From: Serripes groenlandicus
Lineage: Eukaryota > Mollusca > Bivalvia > Cardiida > Cardiidae
Length of the DNA: 64,000 bases
Assembly: GCA_031761405.1 (NCBI GenBank)
Contig: JASEVX010000003.1
Span: 61,057,965-61,121,964, forward strand
Direction: 5' to 3'
The notes beneath the pieces are model-generated. The model did no database searches, had not been told where the DNA came from, and saw nothing but the letters and a program-made list of their open reading frames with translations. Positions within the stretch are counted from its first letter, which is position 1. The number at the start of each line of letters is the position of its first letter. Below are positions 59,301 to 64,000 of the stretch, in pieces. The translations under genes and the position numbers were made by a program.

Positions 59301-61625
59301 ATTCTTTTTGACGTTTGACAGAGTAAGGTAAAACAGGGATTTTCGAACATAAAATACGCCCTCTGAATATGTCACATAATCAAAGCACATATCAATTCCT
59401 TTGTAGGTAATATTGTTGATCAGTATTATAGAGTACGTTTCCCCACACTACGGCACGTATCAGTATCCCGATTGGGCCCGGGTGTTGGGCTGGCTCATGG
59501 TCATGTGCATCATGTTACCTATACCATTCGTTGCTGTCAAGACCATAGTGAACCAGTCTGGGTCTTTCGTAAAGGTATTGTATAGTGTAATTGTTTAACC
59601 CTTTCCCTCATACGACAATTATGTAGCAGACGACTTTGAACATATTTTGTAAAAAATAGAAAATCTCTATAATTGAATGGATAACCTATGACTAAAATTG
59701 GAAAACATTGTGGCAAAAGAAGAGAAAGCTCGTTTGAGAAATTTCTTCTTTTGTCACTATGTTTTCAAAAAGCTGTCTGCTGCAGAGGCGTCAGAAAGCG
59801 TCTATATGAGGGAAAGGGTTAATCCTTACTCATTTACAACAATTTGCAGCAGGCGACTTTGAAAAATATCTGCACAAACATAATATTATGTAACATCTCT
59901 TTAATTGAAAAAGTTGAAAACATTTTTGGCAAAAGGAGAAATTGCTCATTCTTCTTCTGCTGCAGAGGTGTCAGAAAGCGGCGGTTTGTGGGAAAGGGTT
60001 AAAACTTTACCCGGATGCAGGTAGCATTCGACATTAATCTAATTAAGGCAAACTTTATAATAACTCTTAAATGTCTTATTAGGCAAAAGTATACCTCGAC
60101 ATTACTCGTTTGGAGTCCTCTGCAAAATTGGTAATGTAACTTGGGTACTTTAAAAGATATGTTTTTCACGTGTAGTATAAATCCGTGGTTTCTAAGAGCA
60201 TATTAATGGTATGTTAGGTTCTACAAATGTGACAAGACCTATCGGCAAACATTGAAGACCGCGAGATTATCACTCCAGTCGAGATGTTAAGCGGTCCCAA
60301 GAGTTATTAAAACTACGGTCATTTAGTGTATAGAAAACAAACGTGCTTTACATAAGTATAAGCTGATCTCTACGGAAACCGCCCCGGTGGTGTATTGGTA
60401 GAGCGTCCGCCTCGGGTGTGGAATGTCGCGGGTTAGATCCCCGTTCGGGTCATAATAAAGACTTTATAAAAAAAGGAAGTAATGGCTGCCCTCCTTGTCG
60501 CTCAGGGTTGAGGGGTTAGCATCGCGACTGTCTGGCAGGTCTCAGAATAAATGGATCAGTAGTACCGGTAACTTACCAAGGAAACGCCGTGATATAACTG
60601 AAAAATTGTTGAAATCGGCGTAAAACACAAAACAATAGCGACAAATATGTTTTAAATGTATGGTGTATGTCAGAGCCTTCTTGAACATTTCTTTGGCATC
60701 TACACTGGTCGCATGTGTCCTACGAATGGTAGTCGTGTAGAGACCGGGCTTCGGTCCCCTATCTGGTCTTATAAAAGACCGGACCGGGAGACGAAATGGA
60801 GTAATATACAAAACATTACGATTGTGTATTGGTGTCCAACAAACAAGTCGAACAAGTCATGGTGTTGAACCGCAAACGTTTCTGATCAAAATTCTCATTT
60901 CAATTCTTCACTGTATGATTTAAATATATTTTACATGCATTTTGACGACGCATTTGCAGTGGAAGATATTTAAAACCATTGCGCAAAACAAAAGAACATA
61001 CTCATTCAGCTAATCTATGTTCAACTTTTTGTCAATAAAGAAACTTTCAGTCATAGAGCTTCATAAGTATTTTATCATGCTGTTTTCAAAAGCGTTTGCA
61101 TTACATTTGTTGAAAATGGGAAAGTTCAAATATTATTTGTGAAGTAATTACACGGTGATATGATTTCAGTCATTGAGTCAAGATGATATCTTTGAAACTG
61201 ATACATCACTTTAACACATTCCCTCATACATCAAACTTGCAGCAGACGACAATACTAAAAATCTAGTCATTGTTTTGAAAATCTCTATAAATGAAACCGT
61301 AAGTATTGGAAAGAATTGAAAAATATTATGATCAAATTCTCCTGTTGCCACAATGTTTTCAAACATCCTCTACTGCAAATGCGTCAAGATATTTCTGTAA
61401 GTTGGTAAGGGTTACAAATGTATAACTTACTTACAGAGACTTAGAAAAGCGCTACAGGCCAACTCACAGTGGGGACCAAAAGATCAGTCCTTGGTTGAAG
61501 AATATCAGAGAAGACGGGCAAAGTTTCAACACCGAACATCGAAGGAAGTCCTCTATTTTGCACTATTTGGCCATTACAAAAACAAAGCGGATCTCGTTCC
61601 ACAAACAGAGTTGTCTCCCTTGTAG
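38135..61625 (+). CDS. SLC6-family sodium symporter, complete (13 exons, 629 aa)
   Basis: A plasma-membrane sodium-coupled transporter with the 12-helix LeuT fold. Exons: 38135-38309, 45414-45545, 46976-47258, 48298-48430, 48806-48940, 49385-49488, 50191-50315, 52291-52403, 54509-54640, 57194-57293, 58514-58614, 59407-59574, 61437-61625. All borders are GT/AG, all phases agree, and there is no internal stop. TM1 has FWRFPF and NGGGAF; EL2 has the Cys143/Cys152 pair and four N-glycosylation motifs. Gly42 sits where monoamine carriers have Asp, so it belongs with amino-acid-type members. Several normally invariant site residues differ: Asp45, Phe65, Gly119, Met294, Asp330 and Ala334. The substrate is unknown and chloride dependence is doubtful. 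Confidence 0.92.
38484..38665 (-). repeat. SINE fragment, family S1
   Basis: Duplicate of the fragment at 26795-26995, body only. Confidence 0.7.
38755..39625 (+). repeat. about 73-bp minisatellite, 11-12 units
   Basis: Repeated words GGAACCAGCACTGAGTATC, GTGCATTCACTCT and GTTACATATACTC at 70-75-bp spacing. Units differ by point changes. It starts right after the end of segmental duplication copy B, in SLC6 intron 1. Confidence 0.9.
39626..41370. other. SLC6 intron 1, few features
   Basis: AT-rich sequence. It holds a half MITE at 39987-40076 and a short direct repeat (ATTACATTTCAGGTATAGAT at about 40083 and 40190). The part from about 40560 may belong to the 5' flank of the transposase-like element at 41572, but no terminus is seen. 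Confidence 0.45.
39987..40076. mobile_element. 250-bp MITE family (9-bp TSD), left end only
   Basis: CATCCTCGGTACCCAGGC through ATGAATAATTTATGAGGTG, identical in order to the first 90 bp of the complete copies at 44570 and 54658, then broken off. Confidence 0.85.
41371..41516. mobile_element. piggyBac-like MITE, right half
   Basis: GAGCAATTTCTCCTTTTGTC through TGTATGTGGCAAAGGGTTAA. The left half is missing. Confidence 0.7.
43685..43820 (+). repeat. perfect 68-bp tandem duplication
   Basis: 43685-43752 is repeated at 43753-43820 inside the transposase-like gene. 68 is not a multiple of 3, so it breaks the frame. The identity points to a recent event. Confidence 0.95.
44570..44819. mobile_element. 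250-bp MITE with 9-bp TSD CGGTGGACT
   Basis: Inverted ends CATCCTCGGTACCCAGGCTA / CTGGGTACCGAGGATG, flanked by CGGTGGACT (44561-44569, 44820-44828). It interrupts the last codons of the transposase-like gene; removing one TSD plus the element would rejoin its C-terminal frame. The 9-bp duplication suggests a Mutator-like transposase in trans. Confidence 0.93.
45007..45012 (+). terminator. AATAAA after the transposase-like gene
   Basis: 150 bp past the TAA of the pseudogene, a candidate polyadenylation signal of the original element. Confidence 0.4.
45414..45545 (+). CDS. SLC6 exon 2
   Basis: GAFLIPFILTTCICGIPLFF, LEYTLANFSGKGPYRIWDVS: TM2 and the first loop. Phe65 stands where chloride-dependent carriers have the chloride-ligand Tyr (SERT Tyr121). 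Acceptor ttccag, donor gtgagt. Confidence 0.93.
45635..45961. mobile_element. piggyBac-like MITE(s), nested or rearranged
   Basis: Two left ends occur in series (TTAACCCTTTTACATATA and TTTAACCCTTTTCTACATAC) with one right end (GTGGGAAAGGGTTAA). The centre carries the long hairpin listed separately. Confidence 0.75.
45759..45872. repeat. perfect 53-bp-arm hairpin
   Basis: 45759-45811 and 45820-45872 are exact reverse complements with an 8-base spacer. The arms contain AAACAGTGTGGCAAAAGGAG and its complement. Confidence 0.95.
46878..46952 (-). repeat. tRNA-derived fragment
   Basis: On the - strand GCAGTGGTAGAGCGTCGGC resembles an A box and GGGTTTGAATCCCG a B box, 40 bp apart. There is no complete cloverleaf with paired acceptor ends, so this is called a SINE head. 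It ends 23 bp before SLC6 exon 3. Confidence 0.6.
46976..47258 (+). CDS. SLC6 exon 3
   Basis: TM3 and the glycosylated second extracellular loop: GMGISMMVACTIYVTCGTVF RGW, then HCNNTWNTDTC. A gapless comparison with SERT from the first Gly to the Trp puts Gly119 at the substrate-binding Tyr176, Cys118 at Tyr175, and Arg123 inside TM3. Motifs NNT, NVT, NAS and NIT are glycosylation candidates. Confidence 0.92.
47853..48140 (+). repeat. SINE, family S1
   Basis: Head CCAGTAGCTCCCGACGCGGG and GTGAATTCGAACCCC, body AAAAGCAGCCAGTTGTTTGT, tail AATCAATCAATCAATCAA. Full length, in SLC6 intron 3. Confidence 0.85.
48298..48430 (+). CDS. SLC6 exon 4
   Basis: YEALRLSTGLSDWDSFNWRI then TM4 and SIKSIEK, matching the LRLSSGI...NW...KSTGK segment of the family. 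Acceptor tttcag, donor gtattt. Confidence 0.92.
48806..48940 (+). CDS. SLC6 exon 5
   Basis: TM5 and the following loop: VMFFTTFIQFAFMIVVFIRS LTLPGAADGLLRFF, matching the family RG.TLPGA.DG block. Confidence 0.94.
48955..49060. repeat. second TTAA MITE family, fragment
   Basis: CTCTTTCAGCACCAAGCAGA then CTATTCCATGTTCAAAATCG, like 20895. Just downstream of the exon 5 donor. Confidence 0.45.
49385..49488 (+). CDS. SLC6 exon 6
   Basis: TM6: IWIEAFLMSFYTMSFGWGTS FMLGSHAKF. Met294 replaces the conserved Gln (GAT-1 Gln291). Thr298 is at SERT Ser336 and equals the LeuT Thr254 state. Confidence 0.92.
50191..50315 (+). CDS. SLC6 exon 7
   Basis: TM7: TCVMIPLVDSFVAIMTGTIC FSVMGNMAA. Asp330 replaces the Na1/chloride-site Asn (SERT Asn368) and Ala334 the chloride-ligand Ser (Ser372). 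Confidence 0.92.
50339..50599. mobile_element. GAGCCGT-family hairpin MITE, full length
   Basis: GAACCGTCCCGCGAGAAAAC to TTTTCTCGCGGGACGGCTC, 261 bp, starting 23 bp after the exon 7 donor. Confidence 0.88.
50600..52047. other. SLC6 intron 7 without recognised features
   Basis: AT-rich. No supported element. Confidence 0.45.
52048..52262 (+). repeat. about 50/100-bp degenerate minisatellite
   Basis: Words GGAAGACATGTTGACG, CGCCAG and GTGTTGTGGTACTGAGATGA recur four to five times, ending 28 bp before SLC6 exon 8. Confidence 0.8.
52291..52403 (+). CDS. SLC6 exon 8
   Basis: SIGVISYITALAALPLPQLW, then TM8 start SGIDTQ. Asp398-Thr399 fill the Na2 positions (Asp437-Ser438 in SERT), so the second sodium site looks kept. 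Confidence 0.92.
52420..52830. mobile_element. two abutting GAGCCGT-family MITEs
   Basis: A copy at 52420-about 52662 (GAGCCGTCCCACGAGAAAAC start) runs into a shorter second copy (CTCACGAGAAAACCAAC at about 52663, end TCGTGGAACGGCTC at 52830). Confidence 0.8.
52852..52974. mobile_element. second TTAA MITE family, complete short copy
   Basis: TTAACTCTTTCAGCGACAA to TTCGAACGAGTTAA, 123 bp with inverted ends. Confidence 0.7.
53022..53250 (+). repeat. about 43-bp minisatellite, five units
   Basis: Units of ATGATATTGGTGTGTAAAAC AGCTGTAACATTTCTGTTAC, differing by single changes. Confidence 0.9.
53302..53545 (+). repeat. SINE, family S2
   Basis: Head CCTCAGAGGTGAAGAGGTAA and GGATTTGATCCCTAG, body TGGCTACCCTCCTTGGAGCT, end AAATACCAAACAATCAATCA. 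Confidence 0.85.
53704..53880 (-). repeat. SINE, family S3
   Basis: Reverse body TTTCAGTTATATCACGGCGA, TTCATGATCC, then a decayed head. Confidence 0.7.
54509..54640 (+). CDS. SLC6 exon 9
   Basis: VVPVEMSLQVIGEMVPGLFP, KHRLLALILFSGSLVVFALP: the TM8-TM9 region. The Glu of VPVE matches the family VEG Glu. Donor gtaagt. Confidence 0.92.
54658..54907. mobile_element. 250-bp MITE with 9-bp TSD GTTTATCTA
   Basis: Same length and termini as 44570-44819. Flanked by GTTTATCTA (54649-54657, 54908-54916). It starts 18 bp past the end of SLC6 exon 9, next to the donor. Confidence 0.94.
55394..55600. repeat. direct repeat with G-rich core
   Basis: GAAGTCACGTGAAATATACA / GTGGCGGATTAAC occurs at 55394 and again near 55556. 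Between the copies lie a long G-run cluster and a C-run. CAGTGGCGGATTAAC resembles a hAT terminus, but no complete element is defined. Confidence 0.5.
55590..55780 (-). repeat. SINE, family S3
   Basis: Reverse body starting TTATTTGAGTTATATCACTG, TTCATGATCCCTGG, ending in a tRNA-like head AACGACTCGGTCACGGCAGA. Head to head with the next copy. Confidence 0.75.
55788..56013 (+). repeat. SINE, family S3, best copy
   Basis: Head CTGTGGTCGAGTGGTTAGCG (A-box-like) and GGGTTCGATCCCCAGTCGC (B-box-like), body TGGAGTGCCCTTTGGCAAGG, tail AATAAATAAATAAAT. The head suggests a class-II-type (Ser/Leu) tRNA origin. Confidence 0.9.
56014..56741. other. SLC6 intron 9, nothing recognised
   Basis: No supported element in this stretch. 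Confidence 0.45.
56748..57159. mobile_element. palindromic-satellite transposon 3 (412 bp)
   Basis: Flanked by GATAAC (56742-56747, 57160-57165). Inverted ends start TACGGAATACTGTTTTGT. The arms then carry TCCTACCATCGCAT, GTTAACGAGAACGCGATG and repeated GATGGTAGGATAGTAGGA words that reverse around about 56955. The two arms match at nearly all positions. No coding capacity. It ends 34 bp before SLC6 exon 10. Confidence 0.9.
57194..57293 (+). CDS. SLC6 exon 10
   Basis: TM10: AGAYIFLWMDWYAGAWVGTI CAFLEIIVVAWIYG, matching the family G.Y.F...D.Y.A...FES..V.W.YG pattern. Acceptor tttcag. Confidence 0.93.
57294..58199. other. SLC6 intron 10 with an internal direct repeat
   Basis: About 180-bp words recur (TTGGTCAAAGGGAGATAGCAA at 57834 and 58067; AAAGTTATTTCTCTTGATT at 57892 and 58118; GTAGTTCTCTTGATTTGG at 57690), so a diverged three-fold repeat is present. 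Confidence 0.6.
58200..58418. mobile_element. piggyBac-like MITE, decayed
   Basis: TCCTTTCCTTCACACATACG, GAAGCCTCTGCAGCAAACC at the left; ATTTGTGGGAAAGGGTT at the right. 95 bp before exon 11. Confidence 0.7.
58514..58614 (+). CDS. SLC6 exon 11
   Basis: GIDRFNSDILLMIGRPIPGF then TM11 IRVIIAFFTPCLVLV, matching G.RF..DI..MIG...P...W.F.TP. Confidence 0.93.
58615..59406. other. SLC6 intron 11
   Basis: Contains only a short S1 SINE head (GAGCCTCGGTAGCTCAGTCG at 59274-59293). Confidence 0.5.
59407..59574 (+). CDS. SLC6 exon 12
   Basis: End of TM11, loop YGTYQYPDWARVLGWLMVMC and TM12 with IPFVAVKTIV. The YP.WA...GW block is typical of SLC6. Confidence 0.94.
59595..59822. mobile_element. piggyBac-like MITE, exact TTAA ends
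   Basis: TTAACCCTTTCCCTCATACG to ATATGAGGGAAAGGGTTAA. Includes GACGACTTTGAACAT and GCTGTCTGCTGCAGAGGCGT. Confidence 0.88.
59819..60002. mobile_element. second piggyBac-like MITE sharing the TTAA
   Basis: TTAATCCTTACTCATTTACA to TTGTGGGAAAGGGTTAA. It abuts the previous copy with one common TTAA. Confidence 0.82.
60380..60640 (+). repeat. SINE, family S2, best copy
   Basis: Head GGTGGTGTATTGGTAGAGCG and CGGGTTAGATCCCCG, body GGCTGCCCTCCTTGTCGCTC, GGAAACGCCGTGATATAACT, end GGCGTAAAACACAAAACAAT. tRNA head about 75 bp. Confidence 0.85.
61211..61414. mobile_element. piggyBac-like MITE, decayed
   Basis: TTAACACATTCCCTCATACA at the left, CTCTACTGCAAATGCGTCA and GGTAAGGGTTA at the right. Ends about 22 bp before exon 13. 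Confidence 0.7.
61437..61625 (+). CDS. SLC6 terminal exon 13
   Basis: 62 codons of cytosolic C-terminus starting RLRKALQANSQWGPKD, with GP.D resembling the family W.P, ending LSPL-TAG. The C-terminal four residues do not form a clear PDZ ligand. Confidence 0.92.
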   Translation, partial: RLRKALQANSQWGPKDQSLVEEYQRRRAKFQHRTSKEVLYFALFGHYKNKADLVPQTELSPL

Positions 61626-61639
61626 AACTAAACAGATTT

Positions 61640-61900
61640 GAGCCGTCCAGCGAGAAAACCAACATTATGGCCTCTGCGTAATGTATCGACCCAGATCAGC
61701 CTGCGCAGTCCGCGCAGCCTGATCCGGGCCGACACATTCCGTCTTAGGGGGATAGAGGTATAGAGTAATTATTCCCGAAACAGAAAATCCACAGGAAGCG
61801 AAAGGTGTCTATCCGGGTAAGCCTGCGCAGCATGCCTATGCTGATCCGGGTCGATACTTTACGCAAAGTCCAAAATGTTGGTTTTCTCGCGGGACGGCTC
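61640..61900. mobile_element. GAGCCGT-family hairpin MITE in the SLC6 3' UTR
   Basis: GAGCCGTCCAGCGAGAAAAC to TTTTCTCGCGGGACGGCTC, 261 bp, 15 bp after the TAG. It would put a long fold-back into the mRNA. Confidence 0.88.
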
Positions 61901-61943
61901 ATGCAGTAATTAAATTCAGCCTTTATATTTCTTTGTAAGCAGA

Positions 61944-62177
61944 TTAACCCTTCCTCACATATAAACGCCATATATATTCTACCTCTGCAGAAGACCAGCT
62001 TTTGAAACCATTGTTACAAAACGAGAACTGTATCACAATGAGCAATTTCCCATTTTGTCACAATGTTTTCAGATTGATTCAATCATTGTTATTTCATTTA
62101 TAGAGAGCTTCCATATTGCCAACTTAACGTTTTCAAAGTCATCTACTGCATATGTGTTGTATGGGGGAAAAGATTAA
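61944..62177. mobile_element. piggyBac-like MITE
   Basis: TTAACCCTTCCTCACATATA to GTATGGGGGAAAAGATTAA, inverted ends with TTAA. Confidence 0.8.
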
Positions 62178-62425
62178 GAGAGATAGTAAAACTATTTATC
62201 ATATCTATATATCATTATTTTTAATCGCTCTACACATTACATTTTCATTTTGTCATTTATATCTGTATACTTAATACTCGGTCGATATTCTACCTGTAAC
62301 AATATGCTGGAATGTAAAATTTACATTTGTTTTACATAGTATAAGGACAATATAGCTGCGTTGTTTTCAAAGTCACGGCCGATTTTTGGTGTATCAACTA
62401 AAACAAAAGTCCTTCTGCGATCGAA

Positions 62426-62431
62426 ATAAAT
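62426..62431 (+). terminator. candidate SLC6 polyadenylation signal AATAAA
   Basis: The first canonical hexamer I see downstream of the SLC6 stop, 800 bp away. Uncertain. Confidence 0.3.
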
Positions 62432-62599
62432 TATTCGGTCATATCAAACTATCCCTTTTTTGTTTTGGCCTTATATCATGCATTGCTATTTGTTTACTGT
62501 ATATATATATATGTCAAATGAATGCAGAAAGTCAGTAAAATACTTCAGAATCGGTTCTAACTATTTATTTTGTTTCACATCATTATCGCGTAAATATGT

Positions 62600-62785
62600 G
62601 AATCCAGGCCGACACATTACCTCTCAGGGGGTTAGAGGTATAAAGTAAATATTCCTGAAACACAAAATCCACAGGAGGCGAAAAGTGTCTGACCGGATTA
62701 ACTAACGCAGCATGCTTAGGCTGTTCCGAATCGATACTTAACGCAGTGTCCACAAGGTTGGCTTTCTCACGGAATGGCTAATATA
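62600..62785. mobile_element. GAGCCGT-family MITE, 5' truncated
   Basis: Begins inside the family at GGCCGACACATTACCTC and ends GGCTTTCTCACGGAATGGC. Confidence 0.7.
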
Positions 62786-63678
62786 TATTCAATCAGTACA
62801 TTTTCAACTGATGTTCGTAAACGCTACAGCGGACCATTACATTCAGTGTCCTATTTCAACACGCTGCGTCCACTCTTACTGAGCGCTAACTAACTCTTAA
62901 ATACTTTAAAGCATATTTCATCATTTGTGTTTCCCTAATATGTTGTAAAACACGAATCCTGGATTTTATTTAAGTAAATGACCAAGTTGGCATCAACAGT
63001 TACCATGCTGACTGACAATACTTGTAAAGAAATGAAATCTTTGAGCATTTTTATTAGGGAAACAAAAACGATGAAATATGTTTTTAAGTATTTAAGAATT
63101 GCTTAGCGCTAAATTAGGTTGCATAGATTAGGTTGGTGGAATTGGACTCATAGTTTGAAGGGTTACCCGGTTTGTTCACACAAATAAGTTCTGTATATAG
63201 CAAAGGATGCCATCACTATTGGTGTTTTGTAATGACAGGAGTAGGTTACTTTAGACTAATAAAAACACCGAACCGTACTGCGTTAACTCGAAACATGTTA
63301 CGGTTTTAGTGTCGTATTGGACGCAGGATCAATGTTCTCTAATCATTTGTGTCTGACCTTCTTGCATTTCACATTGATCCCATGAAAACATCCGGTCGAC
63401 GTGAACTGTCGACGTGATATAACTTTGATAATGTTGAAAGCTGTTTAAACGGCCCCCGATCATTCTCAACACACAAAATACCTGTTGAAACTGTTTAAAC
63501 GACCCCAGACTTTTCTATATGACACCAAGTTTAGACATGGTCTTGTATAATGACCTCACGAATTCTTATCACATTTGGCATATGTTCGAGATAAGGAAAG
63601 GTGTTCCCATTTGTCCCCTGTTGTATAATTCATGTACTCTCTTTTGACGCTTAGCCATAAGAGCGGATTTACCAGTAT
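62786..63678. other. intergenic, nothing recognised
   Basis: No supported gene. A short direct repeat (GTTGAAAGCTGTTTAAACG / GTTGAAACTGTTTAAACG, at about 63432 and 63484) only. Confidence 0.45.
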
Positions 63679-63735
63679 TAACCCTTTCCCACTTACAGAC
63701 ACATGGTTTTAAATTTACAGCAGATCATTTGAACC
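63679..63735. mobile_element. piggyBac-like MITE, left end
   Basis: TTAACCCTTTCCCACTTACA, then ACAGCAGATCATTTGAA, cut off by the following GAGCCGT element. Confidence 0.65.
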
Positions 63736-63944
63736 GCCCCGCGAAAAAAACACCTTCAGTCCGCGCAAGCTAATCCGTTCCGACACATTCCGTCTCAGGG
63801 GCATAGAGGTAATGACTCCTGCAACAGAAAACCCACAGGAGGCGAAACGTGTCTGTCCGGGTTAGCCTGCTAGGCATGGTTAGGTTGATCCGGGTCGATG
63901 CTTTACGCATAGTCCACAATTTTGGTTTTCTCGCGGGACGGCTC
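63731..63944. mobile_element. GAGCCGT-family hairpin MITE
   Basis: GAACCGCCCCGCGAAAAAAA to TTTTCTCGCGGGACGGCTC, with AGGAGGCGAAACGTGTCTG inside. Confidence 0.82.
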
Positions 63945-64000
63945 ACTTTTGATTTGTTGAGCAATGTGACAAAGGAAAAAAATTACAAATGACAAAAATT

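Noticed and set aside
13917..63944. A fixed target duplication for the GAGCCGT MITE family
   Set aside because: One copy (25246-25469) has ATTT on both sides, but several other well-kept copies do not, so no family rule is claimed.

Overview
The window looks like a piece of a bivalve-type mollusc genome: AT-rich, intron-rich, with short exons in long introns and dense tRNA-derived SINEs, MITEs and minisatellites. The species cannot be fixed from sequence alone; Dreissena or Mya-like clams are guesses. No bacterial genes or operons are present.

Two genuine protein genes lie on the + strand. Positions 1142-10526 hold the last eight exons of a gamma-glutamyltransferase (GGT). Its reading frame is intact, the catalytic Thr is present, and roughly the first 120 residues lie upstream of the window. 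Positions 38135-61625 hold a complete 13-exon SLC6-type sodium symporter of 629 residues, with an additional intact copy of exon 1 at 26208. The two exon-1 copies sit in a segmental duplication (about 25590-27060 and 36959-38745).

Between and inside the genes almost everything is mobile or repetitive. Three elements (1812-3097, 12974-13561, 56748-57159) share one unusual architecture: TAYGG termini, a 6-bp target duplication, and a nearly whole-length palindrome built from short reiterated words that differ in each element. Other families with target duplications visible in the window are a 250-bp MITE with 9-bp TSDs, a hairpin MITE with 4-bp A/T TSDs, a 982-bp element with 8-bp TSDs, and abundant TTAA-flanked piggyBac-like MITEs. 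A further hairpin MITE family begins GAGCCGT. There are three tRNA-derived SINE families, a LINE fragment, and a decayed transposase-like gene (41572-44857) that carries one of the 250-bp MITEs near its stop codon.

The main points for follow-up are the palindromic-satellite elements, the rebuilt ion and substrate sites of the SLC6 protein, the duplicated first exon with a 30-bp minisatellite grown from one copy, and the triplicated start of a GGT exon. All homology calls are from pattern recognition and remembered family alignments; no search was run.
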